Assembly: GCF_000769405.2 (NCBI RefSeq)
Contig: NZ_CP053445.1
Span: forward strand, 1 to 64,000
Direction: 5' to 3'
Length of the DNA stretch: 64,000 bases
Source of the DNA: Rhizobium brockwellii
GTDB lineage: Bacteria > Pseudomonadota > Alphaproteobacteria > Rhizobiales > Rhizobiaceae
Positions 46,074 through 53,834 of the stretch are shown piece after piece. A program made the position numbers and the translations under genes. The notes under the pieces were generated by a model. It did no database searches, was not told where the DNA came from, and saw nothing but the letters and a program-made list of their open reading frames with translations. Position 1 is the stretch's first letter. Each line of letters begins with the position of its first letter.

Positions 46074-46497
46074 GGAATCCAGTGTGACCAGCTTTCTCCA
46101 ATGAAGAAAGCGGCGGTTCGATTCCGGTCAAGACCATCGGTGTGAGAATAGCGACTCCGGAGAGCAGTTGCGTCAATCCAACGATGCCGATTCTTGGCGA
46201 CCTCGCCCTTGTAGCTGGAGCCCATGCCATAACGCCGCGGGCATTTCATCTGGACACCTATTGCCCGTGATCAGGGTGACGCCGCCGGGTGTTTCCACGT
46301 CTCGCTCTAGACTAAATCTGAATTCCCTTCGTTCAGGTAGCGAGTGTCGATACAGCTCGGAATTTGCAACTTTAGCGACGATTACAACAATAGACGCTTC
46401 TAAGTGTCGCAATCTTCAGCTAGCGTGAGTGTGGCAAGCGTTCAGCCAAATGCAGAATGTATTTCTCTCTCTTCGAAGCTTTACTCTTGGGGCGACA
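46074..46497. other. Intergenic region between dnaE2 and the tetrapyrrole-like operon
   Basis: 424 bases. No supported gene; 79-86-codon frames on both strands overlap one another and lack ribosome-binding sites. A T-arm-like GGTTCGATTCC lies at 46115-46125, but no cloverleaf can be completed around it. The promoter of the HemB-like gene should be here but was not identified. Confidence 0.4.
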
Positions 46498-47439
46498 ATG
46501 ACCACTACAATGCCGATTGGGACAAACCCTGTCCGGGCGCGGTCGCAAACCAGAGGTTTGCTCTATCGCGGCGATATTTTGCCAAACAAACTCATTCAAA
46601 CCATTGTCGTCAAAGCCGCCGTTGATGGTACGGAAGCTCTGCCTACTGTCGCGGTGCGTGAGATAGGAGCGCGTGCGAAGGATCTCTATCAAATGGGGAT
46701 CTGCGCGATGAAACTATTTGCGAAGGAACTGACACAAGATCCAACGGGGCAGGTCGCGGAACGGGATGACAGTATCTGTGGACAAGCATTGCGAGCCATC
46801 AAGGACGCTGAGCCGCGCATGGGCGTGATAACCGAGACGTGCATTTGCTCGGCAACCGGCGGCGCCTGTGTGATCCTTGACAGCCAGAACAAGGTTGACA
46901 TTGCCGCGACGATGGACCGGTTTCGTTGCATTGCCGTTATGCAATGCAGAAATGGCGCTGATATCCTGGGTCCAGCGTCGATGGCCGATGGCGCCGTGCG
47001 CGAAGTCCGTGGAGCCGCAGACGCGGCCGGATTTGGAGATGTCGCATTGATGCCACACGTCGAGTTTCGCTCGGCGCTCTATTCTACCTACCGGAAGGTT
47101 GCCGGGAACGGAGCAGGGATCTACCGTCACGGGCTCCAAGTCGAGATCGATCAAGGGGCTCAGTTCGTCGCTGCCGGACGCCTTATGGTCGATGAGGGGG
47201 CTGATATGCTGCTGGTCGAGCCTGGCATGTTTTTCCTTGACCTAGTCCGTCCGATGATCGATGCAGCAAGCTGCCCGGTTGGTATATTCTCCGTCTCGGG
47301 CGAGTATAAAATGCTGCAGTCTTTCGACGAGGATGATCGACTGGCGATCCATTCGGAGTATCTTCGCAGCGCTTTTAGAGCCGGCGCCGACTACGTCGTG
47401 ACATATGCGGCCGATCAAATTGCTCGTGGCCTCAACTAG
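46498..47439 (+). CDS. HemB-like paralogue lacking both Schiff-base lysines
   Basis: 313 residues from the ATG at 46498 (GGGG upstream; an earlier frame start at 46429 adds a non-conserved leader). Homologous to 5-aminolevulinate dehydratase: 'ILGPASMADGAVREVR', 'DVALMPHVEFRSALYSTYR', 'GADMLLVEPGMFFLD' and 'VGIFSVSGEYKML' align with the normal hemB at 48446-49423. Both catalytic Lys are Glu: K198 of the neighbour aligns with E189, K250 with E241. The Cys triad (C115, C117, C124) is kept, one residue more compact. It cannot form the usual Schiff bases, so porphobilinogen synthesis is unlikely. First gene of an operon with a HemC-like gene. Actual reaction unknown. Confidence 0.85.
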   Translation: MTTTMPIGTNPVRARSQTRGLLYRGDILPNKLIQTIVVKAAVDGTEALPTVAVREIGARAKDLYQMGICAMKLFAKELTQDPTGQVAERDDSICGQALRAIKDAEPRMGVITETCICSATGGACVILDSQNKVDIAATMDRFRCIAVMQCRNGADILGPASMADGAVREVRGAADAAGFGDVALMPHVEFRSALYSTYRKVAGNGAGIYRHGLQVEIDQGAQFVAAGRLMVDEGADMLLVEPGMFFLDLVRPMIDAASCPVGIFSVSGEYKMLQSFDEDDRLAIHSEYLRSAFRAGADYVVTYAADQIARGLN

Positions 47440-47448
47440 GAAAACAAC

Positions 47449-48393
47449 ATGGTGCACCTCAGAATCGGATGCCGGGGAAGCAGGCTTGCAAAAATGCAGA
47501 CTGATCAGGCCGGCGACTACATCTGTCAGACTCAGCCCGGGACCTCTTTCGAAAAGGTTGAGTTCACGACCTCTGGCGACAAGATTGCCGGCAGCCTCAA
47601 GCGCGCCGGCGGCAAGGGCCTGTTCGTGCGTGAGCTGGACGTCGGGTTGAAGGCCGATAAGATCAATCTGGCGATTCACTGCCTCAAGGACATGCCCGGC
47701 AACGAGCCCTTGGCAGAGGGAACAAGGATCGCAGGCTACTTACCTCGAGCCGATGCAGGGGACGTCTTGATCTCGACAGGCTACCGCTCGATTGCCGACC
47801 TTCCGCAAGGCGCAAAAGTTGGGACGACGGCGCCGAGGAGGATTGCCCAACTTCGCGCCATACGTCCCGACCTACAGTTCGACTTCGACTATCGCGGCGC
47901 CATCGATACCCGTATCAAAAACATGCGCGAGAAACGGGTGGATGCCACTCTTCTTGCCGCCGCAGGTCTTGATCGGGCAAGCCTATGGGAAGATGAGTTC
48001 GTTCGGTTGTCTGTTGATGATTTCCTTCCAGCCATGGGTCAAGGCACATTGGCACTGCAGTGCCGGGATGGTGATGATGCGGTTTTCGAGCTCTGCCGCG
48101 CCGCGACATGCGCGGACGCCGAATTTGCCGCTCTCGCTGAGCGCCAATGCCTGAAGGTCCTGGACGGAGACTGCTTTTCGGCCATAGCCGGCATTTGCGA
48201 AAAGAAGTCTGAGGCCTGGGTCTTCACGGTGGCCATCTTCGGCAGCCGTCCAGGCGAACAAGTTCGCAGCGTTCTTGTGTCTGAAGCAGACGAAGGCGCG
48301 GAGGCGTTCGGCAAGCGAATTGCCGAAGATCTCATCGGACGTGGCGGAAAAGAATTCGTGGAACGAGGCTTCCTGGAAGGTGTCCAGCACTAA
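47449..48393 (+). CDS. HemC-like (hydroxymethylbilane synthase family) paralogue
   Basis: 314 residues. Family blocks: 'RIGCRGSRLAKMQT', 'GGKGLFVRELD', 'HCLKDMPGNEP' (D81), 'VGTTAPRRIAQLRAIRPDL', 'DYRGAIDTRIKNM', 'LPAMGQGTLALQCRD' and 'AERQCLKVLDGDC' with C242, the dipyrromethane-cofactor cysteine. Deviations from usual HemC: GTTAPRR for GT-SLRR and DYRGAIDTR for xxRGNxxTR. Nine bases after the HemB-like stop with an AGGAA ribosome-binding site, so one operon. May still assemble a linear oligopyrrole or may have been repurposed with its HemB-like partner. Confidence 0.88.
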   Translation: MVHLRIGCRGSRLAKMQTDQAGDYICQTQPGTSFEKVEFTTSGDKIAGSLKRAGGKGLFVRELDVGLKADKINLAIHCLKDMPGNEPLAEGTRIAGYLPRADAGDVLISTGYRSIADLPQGAKVGTTAPRRIAQLRAIRPDLQFDFDYRGAIDTRIKNMREKRVDATLLAAAGLDRASLWEDEFVRLSVDDFLPAMGQGTLALQCRDGDDAVFELCRAATCADAEFAALAERQCLKVLDGDCFSAIAGICEKKSEAWVFTVAIFGSRPGEQVRSVLVSEADEGAEAFGKRIAEDLIGRGGKEFVERGFLEGVQH

Positions 48394-48445
48394 AGCTCTT
48401 GGCCTGGCGGCTGCCACGCCAGCCGCCAGTGTCGGAAGCCGTCCG

Positions 48446-49423
48446 TCAGAACCCTTCGTTTGCAATGTCCCGCGCGAAATAGGTCAGGATGAGATCGGCT
48501 CCGGCGCGTTTAAACGCGCCTAGCGACTCCCGGACAACGAGCTTCTCATCGATGGCGCCGGCCTTCGCCGCGAATTTGATCATCGCGTATTCACCACTGA
48601 CCTGATAGCTCACCAGCGGAAGAAGTGTGCGTTCGCGAAGACGCGCAAGCACATCCAGATATGGCATACCGGGTTTCACCATCAGCATGTCGGCGCCTTC
48701 GAACTCGTCCAGCAACGATTCCCGGAGTGCTTCGCGGCCATTGAGATGGTCCATCTGATAGGCCTTGCGGTCACCCCTGAGCTGAGAACCAGCTGCTTCC
48801 CTGAATGGTCCGTAGAAGCTCGATGCAAACTTTGACGAATACGCCATGATCGGTGTGACGGTGAAGCCAGCGTCATCCAGCGCCGCCCGAATAGCGGAGA
48901 CTTGACCGTCCATCATTGCTGACGGGGCTACCATATCGGCGCCGGCGCGCGCCGCCGTGACCGCCTGCCGTCCGAGGTTTTCGATCGTGATATCGTTGTC
49001 CACATGGCCATCCGTAATCACACCGCAATGGCTATGGGATGTGTATTCGCAGAAGCAGGTGTCAGCGATCACAATCAACTCCGGTGCTGCTTCCTTCGCG
49101 ATGCGGACCATCCGTGCAAGCAGCCCGCTTTCGCTCCAGGAATCACTTCCATCGTCCGTCTTGTGATGCGACACACCGAACATCATGATCGCCTTCACGC
49201 CGTCAGCGTAGATCGCGGCGATCTCTTCATGAAGCGTCGCCTCGGGTATGCGATGCACCCCCGGCATGGATGAAATCTCGACCTTTTCGCTGATCTCCTC
49301 TTCGACGAAGATCGGGTAGATCAGGTCGTTCATCGTGACGCTGTTCTCGGCGAACATGCTGCGAAGTGCGGCAGTTTTTCGCAGCCGTCTGCTTCTGACG
49401 GTCGGGAAGGTTGCTCCTGTCAT
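48446..49423 (-). CDS. hemB: 5-aminolevulinate dehydratase (porphobilinogen synthase)
   Basis: 325 residues from the ATG at 49423 behind GGGAGAAG; the frame extends to 49624 but the extra 67 residues are not HemB-like. Condenses two 5-aminolevulinates to porphobilinogen in tetrapyrrole synthesis. Catalytic K198 ('[15 protein letters not shown]') and K250 ('[11 protein letters not shown]') are intact, as is the zinc site '[13 protein letters not shown]' (C123, C125, C133). Convergent with the HemB-like/HemC-like operon. Possibly a second hemB of the cell, since the gene is normally chromosomal. Confidence 0.95.
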   Translation of the reverse strand: MTGATFPTVRSRRLRKTAALRSMFAENSVTMNDLIYPIFVEEEISEKVEISSMPGVHRIPEATLHEEIAAIYADGVKAIMMFGVSHHKTDDGSDSWSESGLLARMVRIAKEAAPELIVIADTCFCEYTSHSHCGVITDGHVDNDITIENLGRQAVTAARAGADMVAPSAMMDGQVSAIRAALDDAGFTVTPIMAYSSKFASSFYGPFREAAGSQLRGDRKAYQMDHLNGREALRESLLDEFEGADMLMVKPGMPYLDVLARLRERTLLPLVSYQVSGEYAMIKFAAKAGAIDEKLVVRESLGAFKRAGADLILTYFARDIANEGF

Positions 49424-49839
49424 TTGGCTTCTCCCTGATTCAACTTTGGCGCGAAAGGGTAACACGGTTTCGAAAACCATAGCACGCGAAATTTCGCAGG
49501 ATGATGACAAACGCTCTCTCACGTGGAGCAATGAATTTCCCGTCGATCGCGCGCACGCGTTTCCCGCTCGGCCCATCGGCACAAGCCAGTTCAATATTCG
49601 ATAGACGAACGAGAAACGCGTCAATAAGCTCGGCCTAGAATTGCCACCAAAGTCCGAGGCGCCGCATCTTCGCCGCTCAGCGTTTTACGCTTCGACGCAA
49701 CGACCGGGATGCCTGACCCGTGCACGATCGTCCCCGCGCGCGGCGGCGGATCGTCCCACTCAAGTCTTGGAGGCCGTACATTCGTCGCTTTGCGTCTAGA
49801 ACGTCAGGAACTAGCGCTTTCCGGCTGACAGGAGGAACA
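49424..49839. other. Intergenic region between hemB and the GMC oxidoreductase gene
   Basis: 416 bases. No supported gene, although frames of both neighbours extend into it. It must hold two divergent promoters; none could be assigned with confidence. Confidence 0.4.
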
Positions 49840-51525
49840 ATGACATTCGATGCTTCAGTCTTTACGAACTTCATCGCTTCTCGAAATCCGGCACATGCCC
49901 GGGTGTCGCCGTCCTACACAGGAACGGAGACGTTCTTCGACATCGTCATCATCGGATCCGGCATGGGAGGTGGGGTTCTCGCCGATGATCTCGCCGACCG
50001 GTTGGGACAAACGAAACGGATACTCGTCATTGAAGCAGGTTCCTATCTCTACCCGACCCACGTCTACAACTGCTCCCACATGCCCAACAGCACTGTCGCC
50101 CAACGGTTCGGCTGCGGTTCATTCAAGCAGAATGGTAGGGAGGGGGAGGAATACTATATCCACGAACGGCCTCAGATGAATTTCGGGGGGCGGTCGATCT
50201 TTTGGTCCGGATTGATCCCGGCCATTCAGGCGTGGGAACTCGATTTCTTTCCTGAACGTGTTCGGCAGGAACTAAAGGGCGGCCTGCTCGAGAGAGCCGG
50301 CGCGGCGATGAACCAGTCGGTCACACTCGGCGAAACCGCTCGGAAGATAGTCGAGAAATTAAAAGCCAGCTCTCTCGCCGAGCATTTCAATATCATGGAA
50401 ACGCCCAGGGCGCTCCATCAGCCTTATTTGCGCTCGGACGGAGTGCCTGTTTCGGAGCTGACGAAGCAGTCGACTGGCGTTTTCAATACTGCCGAATTGC
50501 TGATCAATCAGCTTGGCCTGTCATCCAACCAAAACTCGGGTGGCAATGGCCTCGGGCTGCGACTGCTCCTCAACCATTATGCCGAGGACATCAAGCGGCT
50601 GGATCAGGATCGTTTGGAGGTCCTCGCACGCGACACCTTGACGGGCGAAGCGCGGTATTTTCTGGCGGGGAAACTCGTGCTGGCCTGCGGGGTGATCGAG
50701 AGCCCGAAACTTTTGGCGCGCAGCACCATCGGTCGCGATTTACCCCAGCATGTCCGTTCGCTTGTCGGACGAGGCCTGACCGACCATCCCACGACGAACG
50801 AGATTCTGACTACCGCAACACATATTGACGACGTCGCCATACCGAAGAACGCCAACGCGAAAATCGTACTCTACTCTAGAGGCAAACACGACGCCGCCGA
50901 CAAGATCATCTATCCGTTCAACGTGGAGATGAACGTCAATCACGAGTATTGGCATCTGCGTGAGAACGATCCGTCCAGTCCGGAAACGCCGATCGCCAAC
51001 ACAGGTGACTCGATCATCGATATCAAATTCAGTTTTGGCAATTGCCTCGATAGCGGCAATATAATCCGTGAAACACCGCCATTCGGATATGTCCCGGAGA
51101 TCGTTTTCCGAAATCAGGGCTGGATGAGCTATCTCACCTCGTCTCGATTGCCGGCACTCGCTGGGTGGCAGAAAAGCGACACCGAGGTATTTGCGGTCCT
51201 CAATGACGTCACCGGCAAGATATTCGGTCAGTTCACCAACCGTGGGGCCGTGTGTGCGCCGGTGGAGAACAAATGGTATGGCGAGTGGGGTAAAGGCTTT
51301 GGCTATGGCACCGTTCATCATGCGGCCGGTACGTTGAGGATGCCGTACAAGGACTGGTTTGGCGGCCCCTTTCTGACCGAAAGCGTGGTGGACGAAGACC
51401 TTCGCGTGAATAATACTGCCAATCTCTACGTCTGCGACATGTCGATCATGCCTTTTGCCTCTGCTGCCAACCCTGTTCGCACGCTCACTGCTCTCGCATT
51501 GCGACTCTCCAAGCACCTTGGTTGA
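49840..51525 (+). CDS. GMC-type FAD-dependent oxidoreductase
   Basis: 561 residues from the ATG at 49840 behind a GGAGGA ribosome-binding site; a longer frame from 49720 has no support. N-terminal Rossmann FAD site 'IVIIGSGMGGGVLADDLAD' with 'VIEAGS', and a GMC C-terminal region 'GYGTVHHAAGTLRM...VVDEDLRVNNTANLYVCDMSIMPF...ANPVRTLTALALRLSKHL', in which the His of 'VHHAAG' is the likely catalytic base. Substrate (alcohol, sugar or cyclitol) cannot be told. No cytochrome or gluconate-dehydrogenase subunits adjoin; no signal peptide seen. Confidence 0.9.
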   Translation: MTFDASVFTNFIASRNPAHARVSPSYTGTETFFDIVIIGSGMGGGVLADDLADRLGQTKRILVIEAGSYLYPTHVYNCSHMPNSTVAQRFGCGSFKQNGREGEEYYIHERPQMNFGGRSIFWSGLIPAIQAWELDFFPERVRQELKGGLLERAGAAMNQSVTLGETARKIVEKLKASSLAEHFNIMETPRALHQPYLRSDGVPVSELTKQSTGVFNTAELLINQLGLSSNQNSGGNGLGLRLLLNHYAEDIKRLDQDRLEVLARDTLTGEARYFLAGKLVLACGVIESPKLLARSTIGRDLPQHVRSLVGRGLTDHPTTNEILTTATHIDDVAIPKNANAKIVLYSRGKHDAADKIIYPFNVEMNVNHEYWHLRENDPSSPETPIANTGDSIIDIKFSFGNCLDSGNIIRETPPFGYVPEIVFRNQGWMSYLTSSRLPALAGWQKSDTEVFAVLNDVTGKIFGQFTNRGAVCAPVENKWYGEWGKGFGYGTVHHAAGTLRMPYKDWFGGPFLTESVVDEDLRVNNTANLYVCDMSIMPFASAANPVRTLTALALRLSKHLG

Positions 51526-52062
51526 TGGTCATCGGAACTATGGCGGTATGGCGCATCCGTTTAACGACGCGACACCGAGTGTCGCCCGACAAAATGTCCG
51601 TTCCGCAAACGCATCACCGCGACCGCCCGCTGTCGCGCGCCCAACGGGTCAAGAGACCTATGGCAAGACTGGATCGGAGGCCGCCGCGAGATCTGCTTTC
51701 ACCCGTCCGATCGCCTGCGTGACGAACCTTCGTTGTAGATGGCGCGTTCGTTTGGGCGTTGGCGCGACCTGCCCGAACCCTCTGGGCGATAACTACTCGC
51801 TGAAGCGGACCTCGCTCGAATGGCTGATGATCGATATTTCCATCGTGCGGGCTCATCAACATGCCCCCGGCGCGCGCCCGTCAAAGGGGGCGAATACTTT
51901 GGGCCTGGTCGATCTCTCGGCGGATTAAACACCAAAACAAATGCCGCGCCCCGAAGCGTTGAATCTACTGATCGGCTCGCCGGCAAGGGAACGCGAAGGC
52001 GCTCTCCCTGTCTTGACGTACACACCTGGGATCTCGGCAACCTTCATCGGCACCTTGGGAAT
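51526..52062. other. Intergenic region after the GMC oxidoreductase gene
   Basis: 537 bases between convergent genes. Several frames up to 157 codons exist on both strands, but they overlap one another and none has a credible start or protein-like composition. Nothing else recognised. Confidence 0.4.
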
Positions 52063-52548
52063 TCAGCAACTTCCCCCATTGCCGCACTTCAGTGCTAGCG
52101 AAGAATTGACATCATCCGCGGCCACGTAGTCAGGCTGCTGGTCGTAGCTCGCCTGTCCGTCGCACGAAAACGCACGACGTGAATTGACGATCCAATAGTG
52201 ATCGACTGTTCCTGCTGCCATTTCCGCCTTCGTGGCCGTTTCGTTGTCTTCATCCCACGCCAAGACGTCAATCTGTCCCTTTTTCACAATTACCAGGGAG
52301 AAGCCGTTCGGGCTCTGCTGGATGCGAGCGACACATTGAACGCCGCGATCGAGCAATGATATCAACCGCGTCGGGTATTCGCCAGCAAGGGCGTTCTTCT
52401 TGGAAGCGAGTTTTGCAGGGATCCGAGGATCATCGGTGCAATAGTCCGGACCGCTACCACACGCGGCAGCGGTAGGGCTTGCATACATAGCGACCGCACT
52501 CGCGGAAAGATAAGCCGAGAGGGAAATCAAAACAGTCCAATTTTTCAT
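52063..52548 (-). CDS. Secreted small protein, possible partner/immunity of the adjacent amidase
   Basis: 161 residues from the ATG at 52548 (GGAGAA upstream). Clear signal peptide: 'MKNWTVLISLSAYLSASAVAMYASPTAAA', with cleavage likely near 'TAAA-CG'. The mature part has six or so Cys, including a pair near each end, suggesting disulfides. No family recognised. It lies 80 bases downstream of a membrane-anchored NlpC/P60-like amidase gene on the same strand; a periplasmic immunity or inhibitor role is possible by analogy with amidase effector-immunity pairs, but this is inference. Confidence 0.75.
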   Translation of the reverse strand: MKNWTVLISLSAYLSASAVAMYASPTAAACGSGPDYCTDDPRIPAKLASKKNALAGEYPTRLISLLDRGVQCVARIQQSPNGFSLVIVKKGQIDVLAWDEDNETATKAEMAAGTVDHYWIVNSRRAFSCDGQASYDQQPDYVAADDVNSSLALKCGNGGSC

Positions 52549-52628
52549 CGAGTTCTCCATGAGGTCGAGTAAACTTGGCATCGCGCGGGTTAAGTTCGCA
52601 ATGCTGCCAGCCTTGCTTGCATTCGGTC

Positions 52629-53642
52629 TTAGAGTGAACGGGCAGCGTAGTGCACGTTATCCCGATCGGACGAGTTCCATGAATAGTTCAATGTCTGGTT
52701 TTTGGCGGAAGATCCGCCGGAAGACCCCCAGTAGCCGGTTGGGTATTTGCCATGGGCCAGCGCGCCCGATACGACGATTGCAACATGTCCATTGTTTCGT
52801 GGTGGCGTGTGGTCGGCTGCCTTGAGCCCAGCAATCACAAGCATTCCCGCGTCCGCCATGGCGGCGGCCTGCGCGCCACCGGTCAGTGCTACCCACCCGC
52901 TTCCTGAAATCTGATCAACGATATCGTCCGCTTGCCCCGTGAGTGTCACACCGCTAGCGGACGCCACCGCACGAACAAAGGCGCTGCAGTCATTCTTGTT
53001 CGCCTCGAAGGCCGCCTCGCAGCGGTCAATCATGGCTTGGCCCTTGGCAGATGCTGGCAAGACCTGTGCTGCCGCGATAAAATCGGCCAGTGCCTCTGAT
53101 GTCATCCTTGTAGTTTCGACATTGGCGGGCTTGGTGGCAGAGCGCTGCGATGATGGGTCAACGCGCTTGATGCTCCCTGAAATCAATTCCATGACTTCAT
53201 GGATAAGGAAAGATCCGCCGGCCAAGAGGCCGCCTGAGAGGACGATGTCCACACCTTTCCAGATCGCCGTTGCCAGCCATTGTCCCGATCCTGAGAAACT
53301 CACGGTGCCGAGCGTATCGAGAATCCGGACGCCCGCAATTGCAATCAAGATCCCTAGGACAAGGGCAGCAACCGATGCCGGCCGCTTTGCATCAGGGACC
53401 GATTGGTCCTCTCCAGGATCATGACGGTCGGGGCCGTTCTGTTGACTGACGCCAAGATAGACTTCGACGACGCGTTCGATGACGATGGTGAGCAGCGCCA
53501 TTTGCTGTAGGCGCTGCAACAGGTTTGCAGTCCCATTCGCGTCAAACGTAAACCCGCCGCCTATCCAGACGCCCGCGAAGCCGACAACGACGATGCCCAC
53601 GACAACTGACACCGCCAAGAAAAAACTATCACGATTAAACAT
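52629..53642 (-). CDS. Membrane-anchored NlpC/P60-like peptidoglycan amidase
   Basis: 337 residues from the ATG at 53642 (GGGGG upstream; a GTG at 53651 adds three). Three hydrophobic segments at about 8-30, 90-112 and 125-148, then a linker and a C-terminal Cys/His hydrolase: 'NDCSAFVRAVASASGV' (C219) and 'NNGHVAIVVSG' (H286), with 'ADDIVDQI..SGWVAL' between. The pattern resembles type VI amidase effectors (Tae-like) and NlpC/P60 proteins. Fusion to membrane helices is unusual for a secreted effector. Same strand as the signal-peptide protein; divergent from the giant gene at 53835. Confidence 0.78.
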   Translation of the reverse strand: MFNRDSFFLAVSVVVGIVVVGFAGVWIGGGFTFDANGTANLLQRLQQMALLTIVIERVVEVYLGVSQQNGPDRHDPGEDQSVPDAKRPASVAALVLGILIAIAGVRILDTLGTVSFSGSGQWLATAIWKGVDIVLSGGLLAGGSFLIHEVMELISGSIKRVDPSSQRSATKPANVETTRMTSEALADFIAAAQVLPASAKGQAMIDRCEAAFEANKNDCSAFVRAVASASGVTLTGQADDIVDQISGSGWVALTGGAQAAAMADAGMLVIAGLKAADHTPPRNNGHVAIVVSGALAHGKYPTGYWGSSGGSSAKNQTLNYSWNSSDRDNVHYAARSL

Positions 53643-53834
53643 TTCCCCCACCCCCAGGTTTGCCCCATCCGATAATCCGCTAATAACATGTATGGGTTGA
53701 AAGCGGCCTTGCTACGGAGACAAAGACACGCTACAGTTTAGTGCGTCTTTGTCCAGACACTTCTATCGCAGATCGCGTTTTTTTAGTTTCGACATTTCAG
53801 TTCGGCAGCAACTTCATGAATCGGGGGATGATTC

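Noticed and set aside
46091..46136. Possible tRNA 3' fragment (GGTTCGATTCC with a preceding hairpin)
   Set aside because: T-stem pairs only over three bases, no T33 in the anticodon loop and no acceptor stem; not enough for a call.
46173..46412. 79-codon minus-strand frame between dnaE2 and the HemB-like gene
   Set aside because: No ribosome-binding site and an equally long overlapping plus-strand frame; undecidable by eye.
51455..51928. 157-codon plus-strand frame after the GMC oxidoreductase
   Set aside because: Begins inside the oxidoreductase gene in another frame and has no protein-like sequence.
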